Part shown: one piece after another, positions 34,001 to 45,345 of the stretch
Position numbering within the stretch: position 1 is the stretch's first letter
Layout of the letters: the number at the start of each line of letters is the position of its first letter
From: Atrichornis clamosus
Lineage: Eukaryota > Chordata > Aves > Passeriformes > Menuridae
NCBI GenBank assembly: GCA_013400975.1
Contig: WBMZ01011562.1
Span: forward strand, 1 to 64,000
Length of the DNA stretch: 64,000 bases
Direction of reading: 5' to 3'
Program-made: the position numbers and the translations under genes
Notes under the pieces: generated by a model
The model's database searches: none
Told to the model about the DNA's origin: nothing
Seen by the model: only the letters and a program-made list of their open reading frames with translations

Positions 34001-34151
34001 AGAGAGGCTGTGGAAGCCCTGGAAGTGTCCAAGGCCAGGTTGGACTGAGCTTGGAGCAGTCTGGGATAGTGGAAGGTGTCCCTGCCCGTGGCAGGGGGTG
34101 GGACTGGATCGGTTTTCAGGTCTCTTGCAAGCCCACCCATTCTGTGACTCC
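34001..34151 (+). mobile_element. CR1 LINE, short 3' end
   Basis: 'AGAGAGGCTGTGGAAGCCC', 'GTCCAAGGCCAGGTTGGAC', 'GGGATAGTGGAAGGTGTCCC', 'GTGGCAGGGGGTGGGACTGG', then a decayed tail CCATTCTGTGACTCC. Sense on plus and moderately diverged. Confidence 0.92.
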
Positions 34152-36040
34152 GCGCTGTTGCCCTTCACAGGGCTGTGCTGCCGCAGCATCTCTACAGCAG
34201 CACCTGACTCATCCGGCCCAGGTCGGGGGCACTGCCTTTGAAACTTGGGCACTGCTTCTGGTTCCTGGTATTTGTGGTGCACAGCTTTCCCCCTGCCCCA
34301 GGCACACACAGGACACGGAGCTCACTCAATATCCTGCCAGAGACCAAAGCTCTGGGCAGCTTTTGCTGCTTCTGACCTCACGTGTGAGTCCCTCGGTCTC
34401 CCTGGTGGTCAGTGGAGCTCACGAGCCACTGCAGACACCAACCAGCCTCCGCTCAGATGTTCACAGGCAGTCGTGTCCTGCAAGGAATGCTGCAAACACC
34501 TTCCACATTCCCTCTCACTGTGCCTCAGCACTGAGCCAGGTCCTCATGGGTTGCCAGGGAATCAGGATGGCCTCGCCTGGGCTTCCCACAGCCCTCGGAC
34601 AGGAGCTCCTCTTCCTGTGAGGGACTCCTGCACCACCACAGCTTCCACAGGCCTGCATCTATCCTGCCCTCTCCGGATCAAGGAAGGTCCACTGGGAGAC
34701 AGAGATGGGAATGTTTGTTAGGTAGAAGTCACTTTGTCAGTCGTGATCTTACGCTGACAGCATTGTGTCTGAAAAGCAATTTTAGTTTCAATCACAATGA
34801 ATAAAATAACAGGTTTAACATTCGGAAAGCTCACTACTGGAAACTTCATAAAACTTAAGGCTAACAAGGCTGAATTATTGCTTGAAAGAGCCAATTTTTT
34901 TGTTAAAAGATGCAGATATAAAAAGATGTATAGTATGTAACCCCGTTACAACAGTGAAATACAGCATTGGTATTCTACGCTCTTCTTTTTTGCCTGCATC
35001 TCTTCTGTTTCACATATCAGTGCATCCAGCTAAGCACAATGTCATTACCACAGAGCATTTAGCAAAGACACTGCTCTGGGGATGGATTAGGCAGGCTCTG
35101 GGAGCCCTCCCCCGCAGATGACACCGACTGCCTGCGTTCCCTAGACCCCAGAAGTACAACAAAAGGAATTACATTTTGATGACTGAAATTTCCGTGTGGG
35201 GAGGAAGCCAACAAAAGCCAGTGTGGATAATGTCAGCCTGTGTCTGCACTGATGCACAGCACGGCCGGCGCCCACCTTCCCGACAGCAAGCAGCAGCACT
35301 GTTTTATTTATTGGTTCATTTATTGATCAGCTTGGAAGCAGAGTCCTTACCCAGCACCTTCCTGCACGACATCCAAACCTCACCTGAGCCCGGGTCTTGT
35401 GCCACATCCCAGCAATGCTGTGTTCTGCACCATAGCACAGAAAAGCTGCTGATGTGCTCCCCAGCACAGGGAAATTCGGAACCCTTGTTATGACTCTGAC
35501 TTGTCTTTTGGACTGTGGGGAGCACGAGCTCACCAGCCCAGTTTGGTGTACAACTGGTCATCCATTCACGTCAGCAAGGCATGTACAAGTCACATTTTGT
35601 TTTCCCCTCTAAACACACAGAGAAATATTGTAGCTGTGAAAACTCGATCTTTATTCTGGAAAAGCCAGGGCTCTGGAGCCTAGTTTGCCCAGAAATGTGC
35701 TTAAATATTGATAATTTAATGATGCATTCTTCAGAGTGCCCCATTTTCCCAGAGCCTAATTTTTAAAAGCTGACTCTAAAAGGCATTGAGGGAACTGGAA
35801 TTGCAGCACTTGGAGCCTCTGACAGAGGACAGATTTTGGTAGCAGCACAGAGTTAATGCTGAAAGGCTCCTCACAGGACCTCCCAGAGCTCTCTGACATT
35901 TACTGGCCTCTGGTGTTTTTCATGAGGGCACTTGGACCTGTGCAAAGCCTTTGGCACTGTCCCACTCCATGTCCTTCTCTCTGAAGTGGAGAGACATGGA
36001 TTGGATGGCTGGACAAAGAAGAAAGAATGATTTCACACAG
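34152..36040. other. Unique noncoding stretch
   Basis: No recognised gene. The stretch is GC-mixed to 34.7 kb, then AT-rich at 34.7-35.1 kb and mixed beyond that. Donor-like minus-strand words near 35,350 (CTGG followed by GTAAGG) lack a convincing acceptor. Confidence 0.5.
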
Positions 36041-36163
36041 ACAGGGCAGGGTTAGATGGGATATTGGGAAGGAATTCTTGACTCTGAGGGTGGTGAGGCC
36101 CTGGCACAGGTTGCCCAGAGAAGCTGTGGCTGCCCCTGGATCCCTGGAAGTGTCCAAGGCCAG
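36041..36163 (+). mobile_element. CR1 LINE internal fragment, 3' end missing
   Basis: 'CAGGGTTAGATGGGATATTG', 'GGAAGGAATTCTTGACTCTG', 'GTGAGGCCCTGGCACAGG', 'AGAAGCTGTGGCTGCCCC' and 'GAAGTGTCCAAGGCCAG', then abruptly non-CR1 sequence (CTCTGTCACC). The missing 3' end is unusual, because CR1 insertion starts there, and implies a later deletion. Confidence 0.92.
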
Positions 36164-38480
36164 CTCTGTCACCTTGAAGGGTTGCCAAGAGCCTCCTGGT
36201 AGCAACCAGAAAGAGACACCAAGGGAGGGCGGTGCGCCTGGAGCCTCCTGGCAGAACTCACAGACCCTGGGCCGTGAGGATGCCACTTGCCTCTGCTGAG
36301 CATGGATCGGTTGGACACACTCATGGAACCACACATGGAGCAGGAGGAGGAACACCAGCCTCGGGGGGAACCCTCCCCACAACCTCCCAGCCTTGGGAGC
36401 CTCAGCCCTCTGCAGGGTGGAAACAGGGCTCCCCGTCAGAGCAGTGATAACCAGCGTCTGGATTTGAGGGTGTGAGCAGGGCTACCTGCCCTTCTGCCTC
36501 CATCAGAGCTCTGCTCCCTCTCCCGCGCAGGAGCAGCCCCCTCAGGCTGCCCACCTCAGGGTACAGGTGCCCAGGGGAGCAGCACAGCACCTGCTGCCCA
36601 GCAGCCCTGGCCTCTCCTCTGCTCCAGCACCCAAAGGGGGCCGTGGCCCCTGCACCCCTTCTATTGCTCCTCCTGTGCAGTCCGGTGAGCCCACAGGAGT
36701 TTTCCATTTGCTTCCCTGCTCCTTGGCAGGAGTTAAGGAGGGGCTGCTGCTGCTCTGGGCGTCACCGGGCTCACCCGCGGCTGGGCCAGGAGAATTTAAG
36801 CCGCAGCCCATTGCTGTAGTTACAGACACACTTCTGTAGACTATTGCTTCTAAAAGGTTTCTGTCCATTACCTGGAGCACTGTGAGGTGCCAAAATCGCG
36901 TCCTAATTTTTTTATAATATAGATCTGCAGTCTCCCTGGATAGAAGTGCTGTAGTCCTGGCCTTAGCAAATGGAAGTACTTGGATTAAGATGGACTTTTT
37001 CTGTTTGTCAAAATACAAAGGTTTGTATGTTTGTGCCTTGTTGCTGGCTTGTTCTCTAAGCCATAGAGTTAATCACAGCTTTGTTTCTTAGACGCTAAAA
37101 GCATTCTCATTTTTGAACTCACTTGCTAATGCTTATCATCTACTTGGCTTTTTTGTTTGTTTTATGTGTTGAAGAGGCATAATTTAGACCCAGGGAAACA
37201 GGATTGCAAAGGGCGCTTCTGCTGCTGGGGACTGGAATCTCAGCCATTTTGACAGCAAATTTAAACAATAGGTGTGAAAAAGAGCATCCACGAAGTCAGA
37301 AGAGACTCTGCCTCAGAACGGCACAGAAATTAGAGACTTTATTTAGGAATTATGTGATAATAGCTTCATGGAAAGAAAAATGTTATTTAAATTAAATACA
37401 TCTAATGTGCTTATAAAGCAAGAGGTGAATGCTCTTTAAACATTAAAAAACCAAAACAAACAACTTTTTTTTCAGGCAAGACACAAAACATTTTCACTGA
37501 AGTGATCAAGATTTATCAGGCTGTGTCAGTGGCCAGCAGCTGCTTGGGATTGTTGGAGGGTGTGGATTTATTTGTTTCTTACAAATGTGTTCTGCTATTT
37601 TTTGGCATTCACAAATCAAACTGACATTAGCCTGTAAACAGTAAAGGATGTGTTAGCTAATATAGCTAATAAGCTAATGACTTTCTTGGGTAAACTCTAG
37701 AATGGAAACATGATATCCCAGCTTGTATGAGTGTGAAAGCCCTGAAATCCATTGCTTTGGCCTTGAAAAGTAACCATAAATGCTTTGTATTGCAGATCTA
37801 AAATTCCTTTAGTTTAGTTCATGTTTCAATCCTGTCACTAATTCAAAGTAAAAACCCAACAAACATAACCAAAAAAGCCCCACTAAGAACAACCCCAAAC
37901 CCTGAAACACGCCCCAGCACTTCTGCCCACTCCCACCTCATGCACAGTAAGGAATTCAGTTAATCAAGGATGCCGTAAAGAGGAAAAGAAATGATCACTT
38001 TTCCATTGTTTTCCCGATAGTTCATTCCACGTGCAGTGTTTGGTGGTTGGAGCTCTGAGCCGGATGCGTGTCCTGCTTTGGCTCCTGGGTGAGATGCTGG
38101 TCCTGCTTCAGTCTTGTCCTGGCACTGCTGACCTTGTGCTGGGCACGGAGCCCAGGCTTTGGCCAGCCTGGGCAGCTGACCTTGAACTCCCAGAAACTGC
38201 AAACACCCAAGTTACTGTTTTGATTTATTTGTTTTCAACAACTTCAACCACAAAGGGTGGAAGTACTGAAAATACACCCTGGTGTTGTTTGCACCAGGTT
38301 GGTTTAAGGCAGCGCTGCCGACGCCGCTGCCCCCGTCCCACAGCCCCAGCACAGGGCGGCTGGGGAGGCTGCTCGTGCTCTGCCTTCCCCTTCGGTAGAG
38401 TCACACCCCGCGGGGGCGACGGTCCCTTGCTCTTGGCTGTGACCAGCTGCCTGTCACTGTGTTTTAGAGTCATTCAAAAT
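36164..38480. other. Unique stretch, GC-rich then AT-rich
   Basis: 36.2-36.8 kb is GC-rich with uninformative frames. 36.85-37.95 kb is AT-rich and carries MEIS-type and T-box-type words, a triple AGCTAAT repeat at 37,651-37,680 and few CpGs. No gene recognised. Confidence 0.45.
37245..37285 (+). promoter_or_regulatory. Candidate MEIS plus T-box motif pair
   Basis: TGACAG (37,250-37,255, MEIS/TGIF core) lies 14 bases before AGGTGTGA (37,270-37,277, canonical T-box half-site). Both are in AT-rich unique DNA. This is motif evidence only. Confidence 0.25.
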
Positions 38481-38772
38481 ATCACAGAATCCCAGAAGGG
38501 CTCGGGTTGGAAAGGACCTTCAATCCCGCCCAGTGCCACCCCTGCCATGGCAGGGACCCCTCCCACCATCCCAGGGTGCTCCAAGCCCCGTCCAACCTGG
38601 CCTGGGACACTTCCAGGGATCCAGGGGCAGCCACAGCTGCTCTGGGAATTCTATTCCAGGGCCTCCCCACCCTCCCAGCCAGGAATTCCTTCCCAATATC
38701 CCATCCAACCCTGCTCTCTGGCAGTGGGAAGCCATTCCCTGAGTCCTGTCACCCCAGGCCCTTGTGAAAATG
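38481..38772 (-). mobile_element. CR1 LINE 3' region, reverse orientation
   Basis: Tail ATCACAGAATCCCAGAAGGG, then 'GGGTTGGAAAGGACCTTCAA', 'CATGGCAGGGACCCCTCCC', 'CCAAGCCCCGTCCAACCTGG', 'GCCACAGCTGCTCTGGGA', 'TTCCTTCCCAATATCCCATC' and 'CCTGCTCTCTGGCAGTGGG'. Well preserved and close to the copies at 4354 and 60,708. One block (GAATTCTATTCC at about 38,646) departs from its relatives. Confidence 0.95.
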
Positions 38773-39501
38773 GTGTGAGGTTCTCTCTGGAAGCAAACAG
38801 TCCCTTTCTGAGCAGGCAGAGGTACTCCAGTGTTTGGCCTATTTTCCTCTCATTTATTTGGATAAAAAATTAATTACATCAAGGTAATTTACTGAATCTC
38901 TTAAAACTACATAAGATTGTTAAGAGAGAGAATGCTTCATCTGAGCAGGTGTTCTGAAGGTGAGCGTACGCTGTGTTTTACTACTTTAAATAAATTACAA
39001 GAATTAAATATTCATAAAGCTCCATTGTTTGGCTTTAGTGTGTTTGCTTCCTGTAGCATAATTCATTCAACACTTTTGTACAAACTGTGTAAGTGTGTAT
39101 TAATTGCTGTAATGTAATTTACAGATTTCCTCCCATATGGCTGATTGGAATAGTAGATACAGCAAAATATGGCAGCAGCATTTGCTAATAAATGGTGTGC
39201 CTGGGCGGGAAAACTGTGTTATCAGGAATTCAATGTTTGTGATTGCATCACCTAATTTGGTTTCAGTCAGTGCTTAACACAACCCCCCACCCCATGGCAA
39301 CACCAGGGCATGGCCAGGATGTCTTCCCTTGGGAGACAAAGAGGGACCAGCTTAGCCGGGAACCAGAGTGCCTCGGCAAAGATGGTTGTTATTCAAAATT
39401 ATTATTAATTTAAGAGAAATTGCCTGTTCAGTGGCTCAAATACTGTAGAGTCAAACCAAAGGAAAGGACAATTTGCAGCAGACAAAAAAACCTTTAATCA
39501 A
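38773..39501. other. AT-rich unique spacer
   Basis: AT-rich DNA between two CR1 fragments. No gene or repeat recognised; the block at 38,970-39,240 is AT-rich and low in CpG. Confidence 0.45.
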
Positions 39502-39563
39502 AGGTTGTACTCGAGGATCTTGGAGGCCTGTCCCAACCTAAACATTCCGTGGTTCTGTGATCC
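39502..39563 (+). mobile_element. CR1 LINE, extreme 3' tip
   Basis: GGTTGTACTCGAGGATCTTGG, then 'AGGCCTGTCCCAACCTAAAC' and tail ATTCCGTGGTTCTGTGATCC. This matches the 'gactcgatgatct..ttccaacctaaa' CR1 type. Only about 62 bases remain. Confidence 0.82.
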
Positions 39564-41353
39564 AGCCAATCTTGCAAAGGACGAGAGTGACGGTCCCTGG
39601 GGCGATGCCCGTTCGTGCGGCCTCCCTGGCTCGGCTGCAGGAGGGACAGACGTGGTGCCGGCTCCTTGGCCACTCTCCTGGGAATCAGCTGTGCCAGCGC
39701 TGTGCTCACATCCACATCCACGGAGCCCTTTTCCGTGCACACCTGATACTAATGTCTGGGTTGGTGCAGCGGCTCCTGGGGAGCCGGGCAGGCAGCGATG
39801 CCCAGGGGAGAGCCATCCATCCGGAGGGGTTTATCCTCTCTAGCTCAGCAAGGACAGGCCCTGCAAGCACTGCCAGAGGCTGTCAGGAGAGCAGCCGCCA
39901 TGGCGTGTGGTTCCCCTGTCTGTCCTGAATCACTGAACCCCAGACCAGACGCACTCAATTTCCCAAGACAAAACCAGGTTTCTGCTCAGGAGGCAGCTGC
40001 TGACACAGAGCCCGTGCCCATCTCTGCCTCCCAGCTGGCAGTGCCAGGGAAGGAGCAGGCTTGGAAGCTGCGTGCTGGGGACCAGGTAAGGCTAGGGCAG
40101 CCTGGGGAGGGTCTGCCAGCGGGGTCCCTGGTGGGATTGGGGGCCGGCAGAGCTGGGTGGCTGCAGAGCTGGGTGCTGTCAGCCAGCTCCTGCGTCAGTC
40201 GGATGTTGGCAAACCAAACCCCGTGTGGTCCTGCCATGCCTGCAGGTGGCACGGCCAGGCAGCAGGGAAGGTGCATCCTGCTGTTCTTGGCTCATTCTTT
40301 ACCTTAGGAAGGAATGCACGAGCAGGAACACAAGTGAATCCCTGGAGCTGAACGGGCTTTCCTTGCCCTCCCTGTTGGCTCCTCCCAGGTGAGGCCCTCC
40401 TGTTGCCAGTAGTGAAACGTGCAGGGTGGAATATGATTTCCTTTTTTGCCTTTGGCTTTTACCCCTTTCATTCAGCACTTGCATGTTGACTGCTGTGGGA
40501 GAAGCGCCAGGCTGGCACCAGCTCCTGGTTTAAGCAAACAAGGGCTGAGGAGATCCTGGCTGAGCTGCACGTGCTCTGCCCTGTGTCCTGAGGCTGGGTT
40601 GGGGTGATGGTGATCCAGGCTGTGGCTGTGCAGGACGTGGTCCGTTTGGTGCCTAGAAAGGGCTCTGATCTGTGCAGCCAGTGACTGTGAGTGATGGAGT
40701 TGCTCTTAGAGAGAGCTGGGGTGTATGACAGTGAGGGCAGGGCACGCTAGAACTTTAAACAGGAATTCAAACAGCTGCAAACAAATGGTGTTTGTGATTG
40801 TCTCGCTGTCCCAGTATCAGGGATGCAGCTACCAAACTGGAAGTGCAAGAAACTCTGTGAAAAGGGCATTTGAAAGTCTGTGTGTGTGTGCATAAGGACA
40901 GCTTCCACAAAGTCTTCTGTGACACTTTGTTGTCTCCTGAAGCAGCTAATCACAGTCAGCTTTAATAACACAGATGATTCTTTCCCTCTTGGCTCACGTT
41001 AATGATATGTATTGACTTCTGCACATTGTAAATTGGGCATGAAATGACCCATTTCTGTCTGTGGAAATGGCTCTGGACAATTTTTGCCTTGTTACAGTTA
41101 GAGAGAGTCTCAAAAGTGTTCCCTAGCAAAGGAGTTCATCCAAGCCCCAGAAGTACATTCCAGGATGAACTGAATGAATTTCAAACTGCCTGTTTATGAA
41201 GAAGGAAATGTTTCCTTCATGGCGCAGCCTGCAGGATTTATCTTTGCACTTCAACACTTCCATGTGTGTTCAAATACAGGTGATGGGATCTAACAAAAAA
41301 ATAACTGGAGATATCAGGGTGTAGGAAAAAGTCAGGCAATATTCACAAAGCAG
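39564..41353. other. Unique stretch, GC-rich then AT-rich
   Basis: 39.6-40.7 kb is GC-rich. 39,990-40,085 has an acceptor-like TTTCTGCTCAG, a 96-base segment open in phase 0, and CAG followed by GTAAGG. The segment is listed among the findings because no family is recognisable. 40.75-41.3 kb is AT-rich. No gene recognised. Confidence 0.45.
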
Positions 41354-41495
41354 TCACAGAATCCCAGAATCATGGAAGAGTTTGGGATGGAAGCGACCTT
41401 AAAGCTCATCTTGTTCCCCACTGCCATGGCAGGGACACCTTCCACTATCCCAGGTTGCTCCAAGGCCCATCCAATCTGGCCTTGGACTCTTCAAG
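41354..41495 (-). mobile_element. CR1 LINE, short 3' end, reverse orientation
   Basis: TCACAGAATCCCAGAATCATGG, then 'GTTTGGGATGGAAGCGACC', 'CATGGCAGGGACACCTTCC', 'TATCCCAGGTTGCTCCAAGG' and 'CAATCTGGCCTTGGAC'. 5'-truncated near 41,495. Confidence 0.93.
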
Positions 41496-41844
41496 TCACT
41501 GTACTGCTGCCATTGCTCCTTTAATGCTATTGCTGGTATTTATCTAAAATGACATTAAAATGAGGAAAATCAAGAATTTTTATGCTGAAAATTATTCCAG
41601 TATTTCAATTTTTTTCATCTTCATCCTGACAAAGGGTCAATACAATTTTAAAAAGTAACAAAAAATGAATAAAAGTTCATAGTGCAAATATAGCAGGGAA
41701 GTGCTGTGAGGTGGAAACGCATTCCTCACATTTCTGCACAGCAGACTGAGTCATCCCCACCCAAAATGTTCCCATTTCAGGATTGTGGAACAGCAAGGTA
41801 GAAAGTAAAACTACAAATGATAGAGCTGGAACAGTTTCAAAGCT

Positions 41845-41863
41845 TAATCCCCTAATTAATCCC
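41845..41863 (+). promoter_or_regulatory. Paired OTX/PITX-type TAATCCC motifs
   Basis: TAATCCC at 41,845-41,851 and again at 41,857-41,863, with CTAATTA between them. Two K50-class homeodomain sites in the same orientation 12 bases apart. Motif evidence only. Confidence 0.25.
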
Positions 41864-42099
41864 AATAACGAGTATTTAGTACAAAAAAGCCTTTTAAAAT
41901 GATGCCATCCTAGAGCACATCCGTGCTTTCCCTTAGCCTTTAAATAGCTCCCTGGCTGGATTTATGTGCCAGTTCAGCTTAGCCTGCTTCCTTATTCTTT
42001 CTTTTTTTTTTCTTTAATAAGAATTCTTTCTTTCAATAGCTCCTTCACATATTTCATTAACATTGTGTCTTATTAAAATCTTTTTGTAGTTATTAGAAT

Positions 42100-42480
42100 T
42101 TTAAATGCGTGTTTAAAGAGAAACCGAAAAGATTAAGTGAATTTTAACAGAATTTAAGACACTCCATTAGCAACTTTGTGCCATATTTGTAAAATTCATG
42201 AAGCAACATGCTTAATTATAAATGCTGATGGACTCCAGGTTGCAGGCCCTACGAGTGAATTAACGTCATGTGTTTGGTTTAAGGCTGAACAATGCATCAA
42301 TCTTCATGTTTTCTGCCATAAGTCGTTCATCAACGCCGTCCAAGTCACGCAGATCCATTTATCAGCCACTTAATGACCACTTGCAGAGGAGATAATCAGA
42401 AAGTTTCGTCACCTCTCCCTGAATCTTTTGCATTTTTCCTCTGTTTTTCTGAATTTATGTTTTTGCAGCACCTCAGGAGC
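42100..42480. promoter_or_regulatory. Candidate conserved noncoding block
   Basis: An AT-rich, repeat-free block with AACATGCTTAATTATAAATGC, GAATTAACGTCATG, CTGAACAATGCATC and CACTTAATGACC. Frames are short in all phases. The texture resembles deeply conserved distal elements, but conservation is untested. Confidence 0.25.
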
Positions 42481-43786
42481 CTCATCAATGCATGTTCCTG
42501 CCCTTGACGAGACTCAAAATACAGAAAAATAAAAGTCCATCTCAGAGAAGAAAGTGAGGTAATTCAACCCCAAGTTTCCTCTAGGATCCCAATAAAGCAC
42601 TGTAACCCTGCAGGCCTTCACAACGCATGACCTACTGCTTCCTTGCCTTAAAACCCCTCTTCCATTGTAGGATTCTGAGCTTTCTATCCCCAGGGTAAAG
42701 CTTAATCTAAATTTAGGAGCAATTTGGGTAGCAGTGCTCCAACAGGAGAGGGGCAGGTGCCCAGCTGAGCCCCAGCCTAATGACACACCTTGAACGAGCT
42801 TCATCTCTGCCCACAATAATTAGGATTTTAAGCAGGAGCACTCTCGTCATTCCCAGGTTATCTCCCACCATTCCAGCCTGGCCGTGCACCTCGAGCCTGA
42901 TGCCCTCTCACCAATCACGGGGTCGTTCCTTTATTAACCCCGGGCAGGACGGATTTCGGTCTGTACTTTGTGAGTTACAGCCTCAGCTACCTGGTGTCAG
43001 CTGGAGAATGGAGCAATATGAAGGTAATCACTTACCTTCTGGCTTTCAAGACTTTTTTCCCTGTTTTTATACCTTTGTAATTCTGCTCTCAAAAATAAGT
43101 TTGTTCTGTGTGAGCCATGAATTTGGGGACTGTCTGTCATAGGTGGCTTAATGCTGGGTTTGCAGGCACTCTGTATTATCCTGATCCTGATTAACAGTCT
43201 TCCTGCTGCTGTTGCCTGGAAGTTATCCACTATAACAATTTCACTGGAGAATGGGATTTCATCAAAATGTATTATAGGAGTGTGCCAGTTTCAAAAACTT
43301 TAATCAGAAAAGGGATCTTGGAGCCAGGAAGGTATTTTGTGTTGAAAAGAGACACTGTGTTGAATGCAGGTGCGTTTGTGGTTCATAAGCTCTTTTCACA
43401 ATTCTCTTCCTACTTGGCAAAGCTACTGCTGGAAAAGTTTAGTTCTTCCCTCCCAGCTCTCAGCACAGCCACAGTGGGCACTGTGCAGGTTTTCCCTGTC
43501 AAAAGCAATCCTGTGGTACTTGTCACACTGCAAAGTCTGGCTAATTATTAACAAGATCTTAAGAAAGTAGAGAGGAGAAGAAAAAAACAACCCATCAGTC
43601 AAGTCTGCTGAGGCAAGTGCAGAACACTTGGTGCAAACAGAGCTTTGAGGCAGCTCAGCACATCTGTGCCACTGTCAGCAAGGGTCAGTCACGGGCATCT
43701 CGCTGGCACTGCCCCACTGCTCCAAGTTTCTCTCCTGAAACAAAGAAAATCCTCAAATCCTGGTCAACCATAGTGTGGCAGCAGGA

Positions 43787-44322
43787 CCAGAGCAGTGCCC
43801 GTCCCCTGTGCTGGCACTGCTGGGGCACCTCCAGGGCTGTGTCCGGTTCTGGGCCCTCACTGCAGGAGAGCCCTGGAGGGGCTGGGGAGTGTCCAGGGCA
43901 GGGCCCGGAGCTGGGAAGGGGCTGGAGCAGCAGGAGCAGCCGAAGGAGCCGGGAAAGGGGCTCAGCCTGGAGCAAAGGAGGCTCAGGGGGGCCCTTCTGG
44001 CTCTGCACAAGTCCCGGACAGGAGGGGGCAGCCAGGGGGGGATTTGGGATCTGCTCCCAGGGAGCAGGGACAGGAGGAGAGGGAACGGCCTCAGGCTGTG
44101 CCGGGGAAGGCTCAGGTTTGATGTTAGGGAAAATTTGTTCATGGCAAGAGTTGTCCAGCCCTGGCCCAGCTGCCCAGGGCAGTGGTGGAGGCCCCATCCC
44201 TGGAGGGATTGAAAAGCTGTGTAGATGTGGCACTTGGGGACGTGGGTCGGTGGTGGCCTTGGCAGTGCTGGGGGAACTGGGTGATCTGAGAGGGCTTTTC
44301 CAACCTAAATGATTCTGTGACT
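43787..44322 (+). mobile_element. CR1 LINE, long 3' end (about 535 bp)
   Basis: The longest CR1 here. In order: 'CCTCCAGGGCTGTGTCCGG', 'GAGCTGGGAAGGGGCTGGAG', 'AGCCTGGAGCAAAGGAGGCT', 'GGGGCCCTTCTGGCTCTGC', 'CAAGTCCCGGACAGGAGGGG', 'TTGTCCAGCCCTGGCCCAG', 'CCATCCCTGGAGGGATTG' and 'GGGCTTTTCCAACCTAAATG', ending GATTCTGTGACTC. Long frames on both strands here are noncoding CR1 3' sequence. Confidence 0.95.
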
Positions 44323-45229
44323 CTGCTGTGTGTACCCAGCCCTGGAGCAGCCCCTGGTGCGGCACTCCTGAAGCTGGAGGTCAGCCCAGGAGGGCAGCTC
44401 GGCGGTGTCCCCGTGCAGACGGGACCTTTCCTGCTGGCACTGGCACCTCAGGGTGCCACACCCACGGCTGATGCTGCTTGTGACCCCTGACTGCAGCCAG
44501 CCCCGGTGCCACGGCAAAGAGCCTGTAAGGGGTGTGCAGGGACAGGGCGGGGGAGCCGGGTGATGGTTGTGTGACCCTTGTCAGATCCCCTGGGGGTCGC
44601 GTTTTGCCATTTCCAGTGTCCTGTCTTTGGCAGATGGCTTTGCAGGGTGAATTTCTTATTCCAGGTCTGGTTTGTGCTGTTTCTTTATTCAAAATGTCCC
44701 ATGTCTTAGCTGTGGTGTAGTTGAGAATTTCTCAACTAAAAAGATCCAGTTCATTCTTCCCCATCCTACTTTAATAATTTTGAAACACTCAGGTGCTGGC
44801 CCACAGCAGATGCTGAACCTTGAGCACAGCACAGTTCCACTGAAATGTGGGTTATGGTTATGTCTCTGAGGGAGGCGCACCTGAAGACATTCAGCTGAAG
44901 GGAAGTTTGACTGTACAAAACTAGGTGTGAGTTCAGGGGCAAAACTGAACTCTGACCACTTAAAATAAAACAAACGCACTCAAAGCACTTTGAGAAACTT
45001 CAGAGGGATCCCTCAAACACTCATTCAATCTATGCACAAACCCAACTCATCTCTGGGTGCACTGGGGCACCCAGTGCTTGTGTTTTTGGGACCAGCCACC
45101 AGCATTCCTCAGCTTGGGGTCAGACAGCGCTCTGCCTGTCCAGCACTGTGAAGATGTGGTGACATTGTGCAGTGCTGGCAAACTGAGCTGGCACCCAGAT
45201 CACACAAGAAGGAAATATCAATAATATTG
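44323..45229. other. Unique noncoding spacer
   Basis: Mixed-composition DNA between two CR1 copies. No gene, repeat or strong motif recognised. Confidence 0.5.
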
Positions 45230-45345
45230 GACAATGTCCTTAAGACCATGCTTTATCTTTTGGTCAGTCCTGAAGTGGTCAGGTGGTTGGACTAGATGGG
45301 CACTGTGGGTCCCTTCCAACTGAAATGTTCTGTTCTATTCTATTA
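45230..45345 (+). mobile_element. CR1-type LINE 3' end with (TTCTA)n tail
   Basis: GGACAATGTCCTTAAGACC, 'CTTTTGGTCAGTCCTGAAG', 'GGTGGTTGGACTAGATGGG' and 'GGGTCCCTTCCAACTGAAAT', then TTCTATTCTATT tail units. This 'TCAGTCCTGAAGTGGTCAGG' type is a separate avian CR1-like lineage. The tail grades into the microsatellite that follows. Confidence 0.85.

Larger units (their letters stand above)
41496..43786. other. AT-rich unique stretch, enhancer-like blocks
   Basis: 41.5-42.5 kb is AT-rich, repeat-free and contains paired TAATCCC words. 42,100-42,480 looks like a conserved noncoding block. On the minus strand 43,036-43,243 is exon-like with a perfect donor (see findings). No gene recognised. Confidence 0.45.

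Noticed and set aside
38031..38873. 280-codon plus-strand frame
   Set aside because: More than a third is reverse-strand CR1 sequence and the rest has no recognisable domain.
43617..44365. Frames of 231 and 226 codons on opposite strands
   Set aside because: Both run through the long CR1 3' end and are not host genes. No reverse-transcriptase motif is present in this part.
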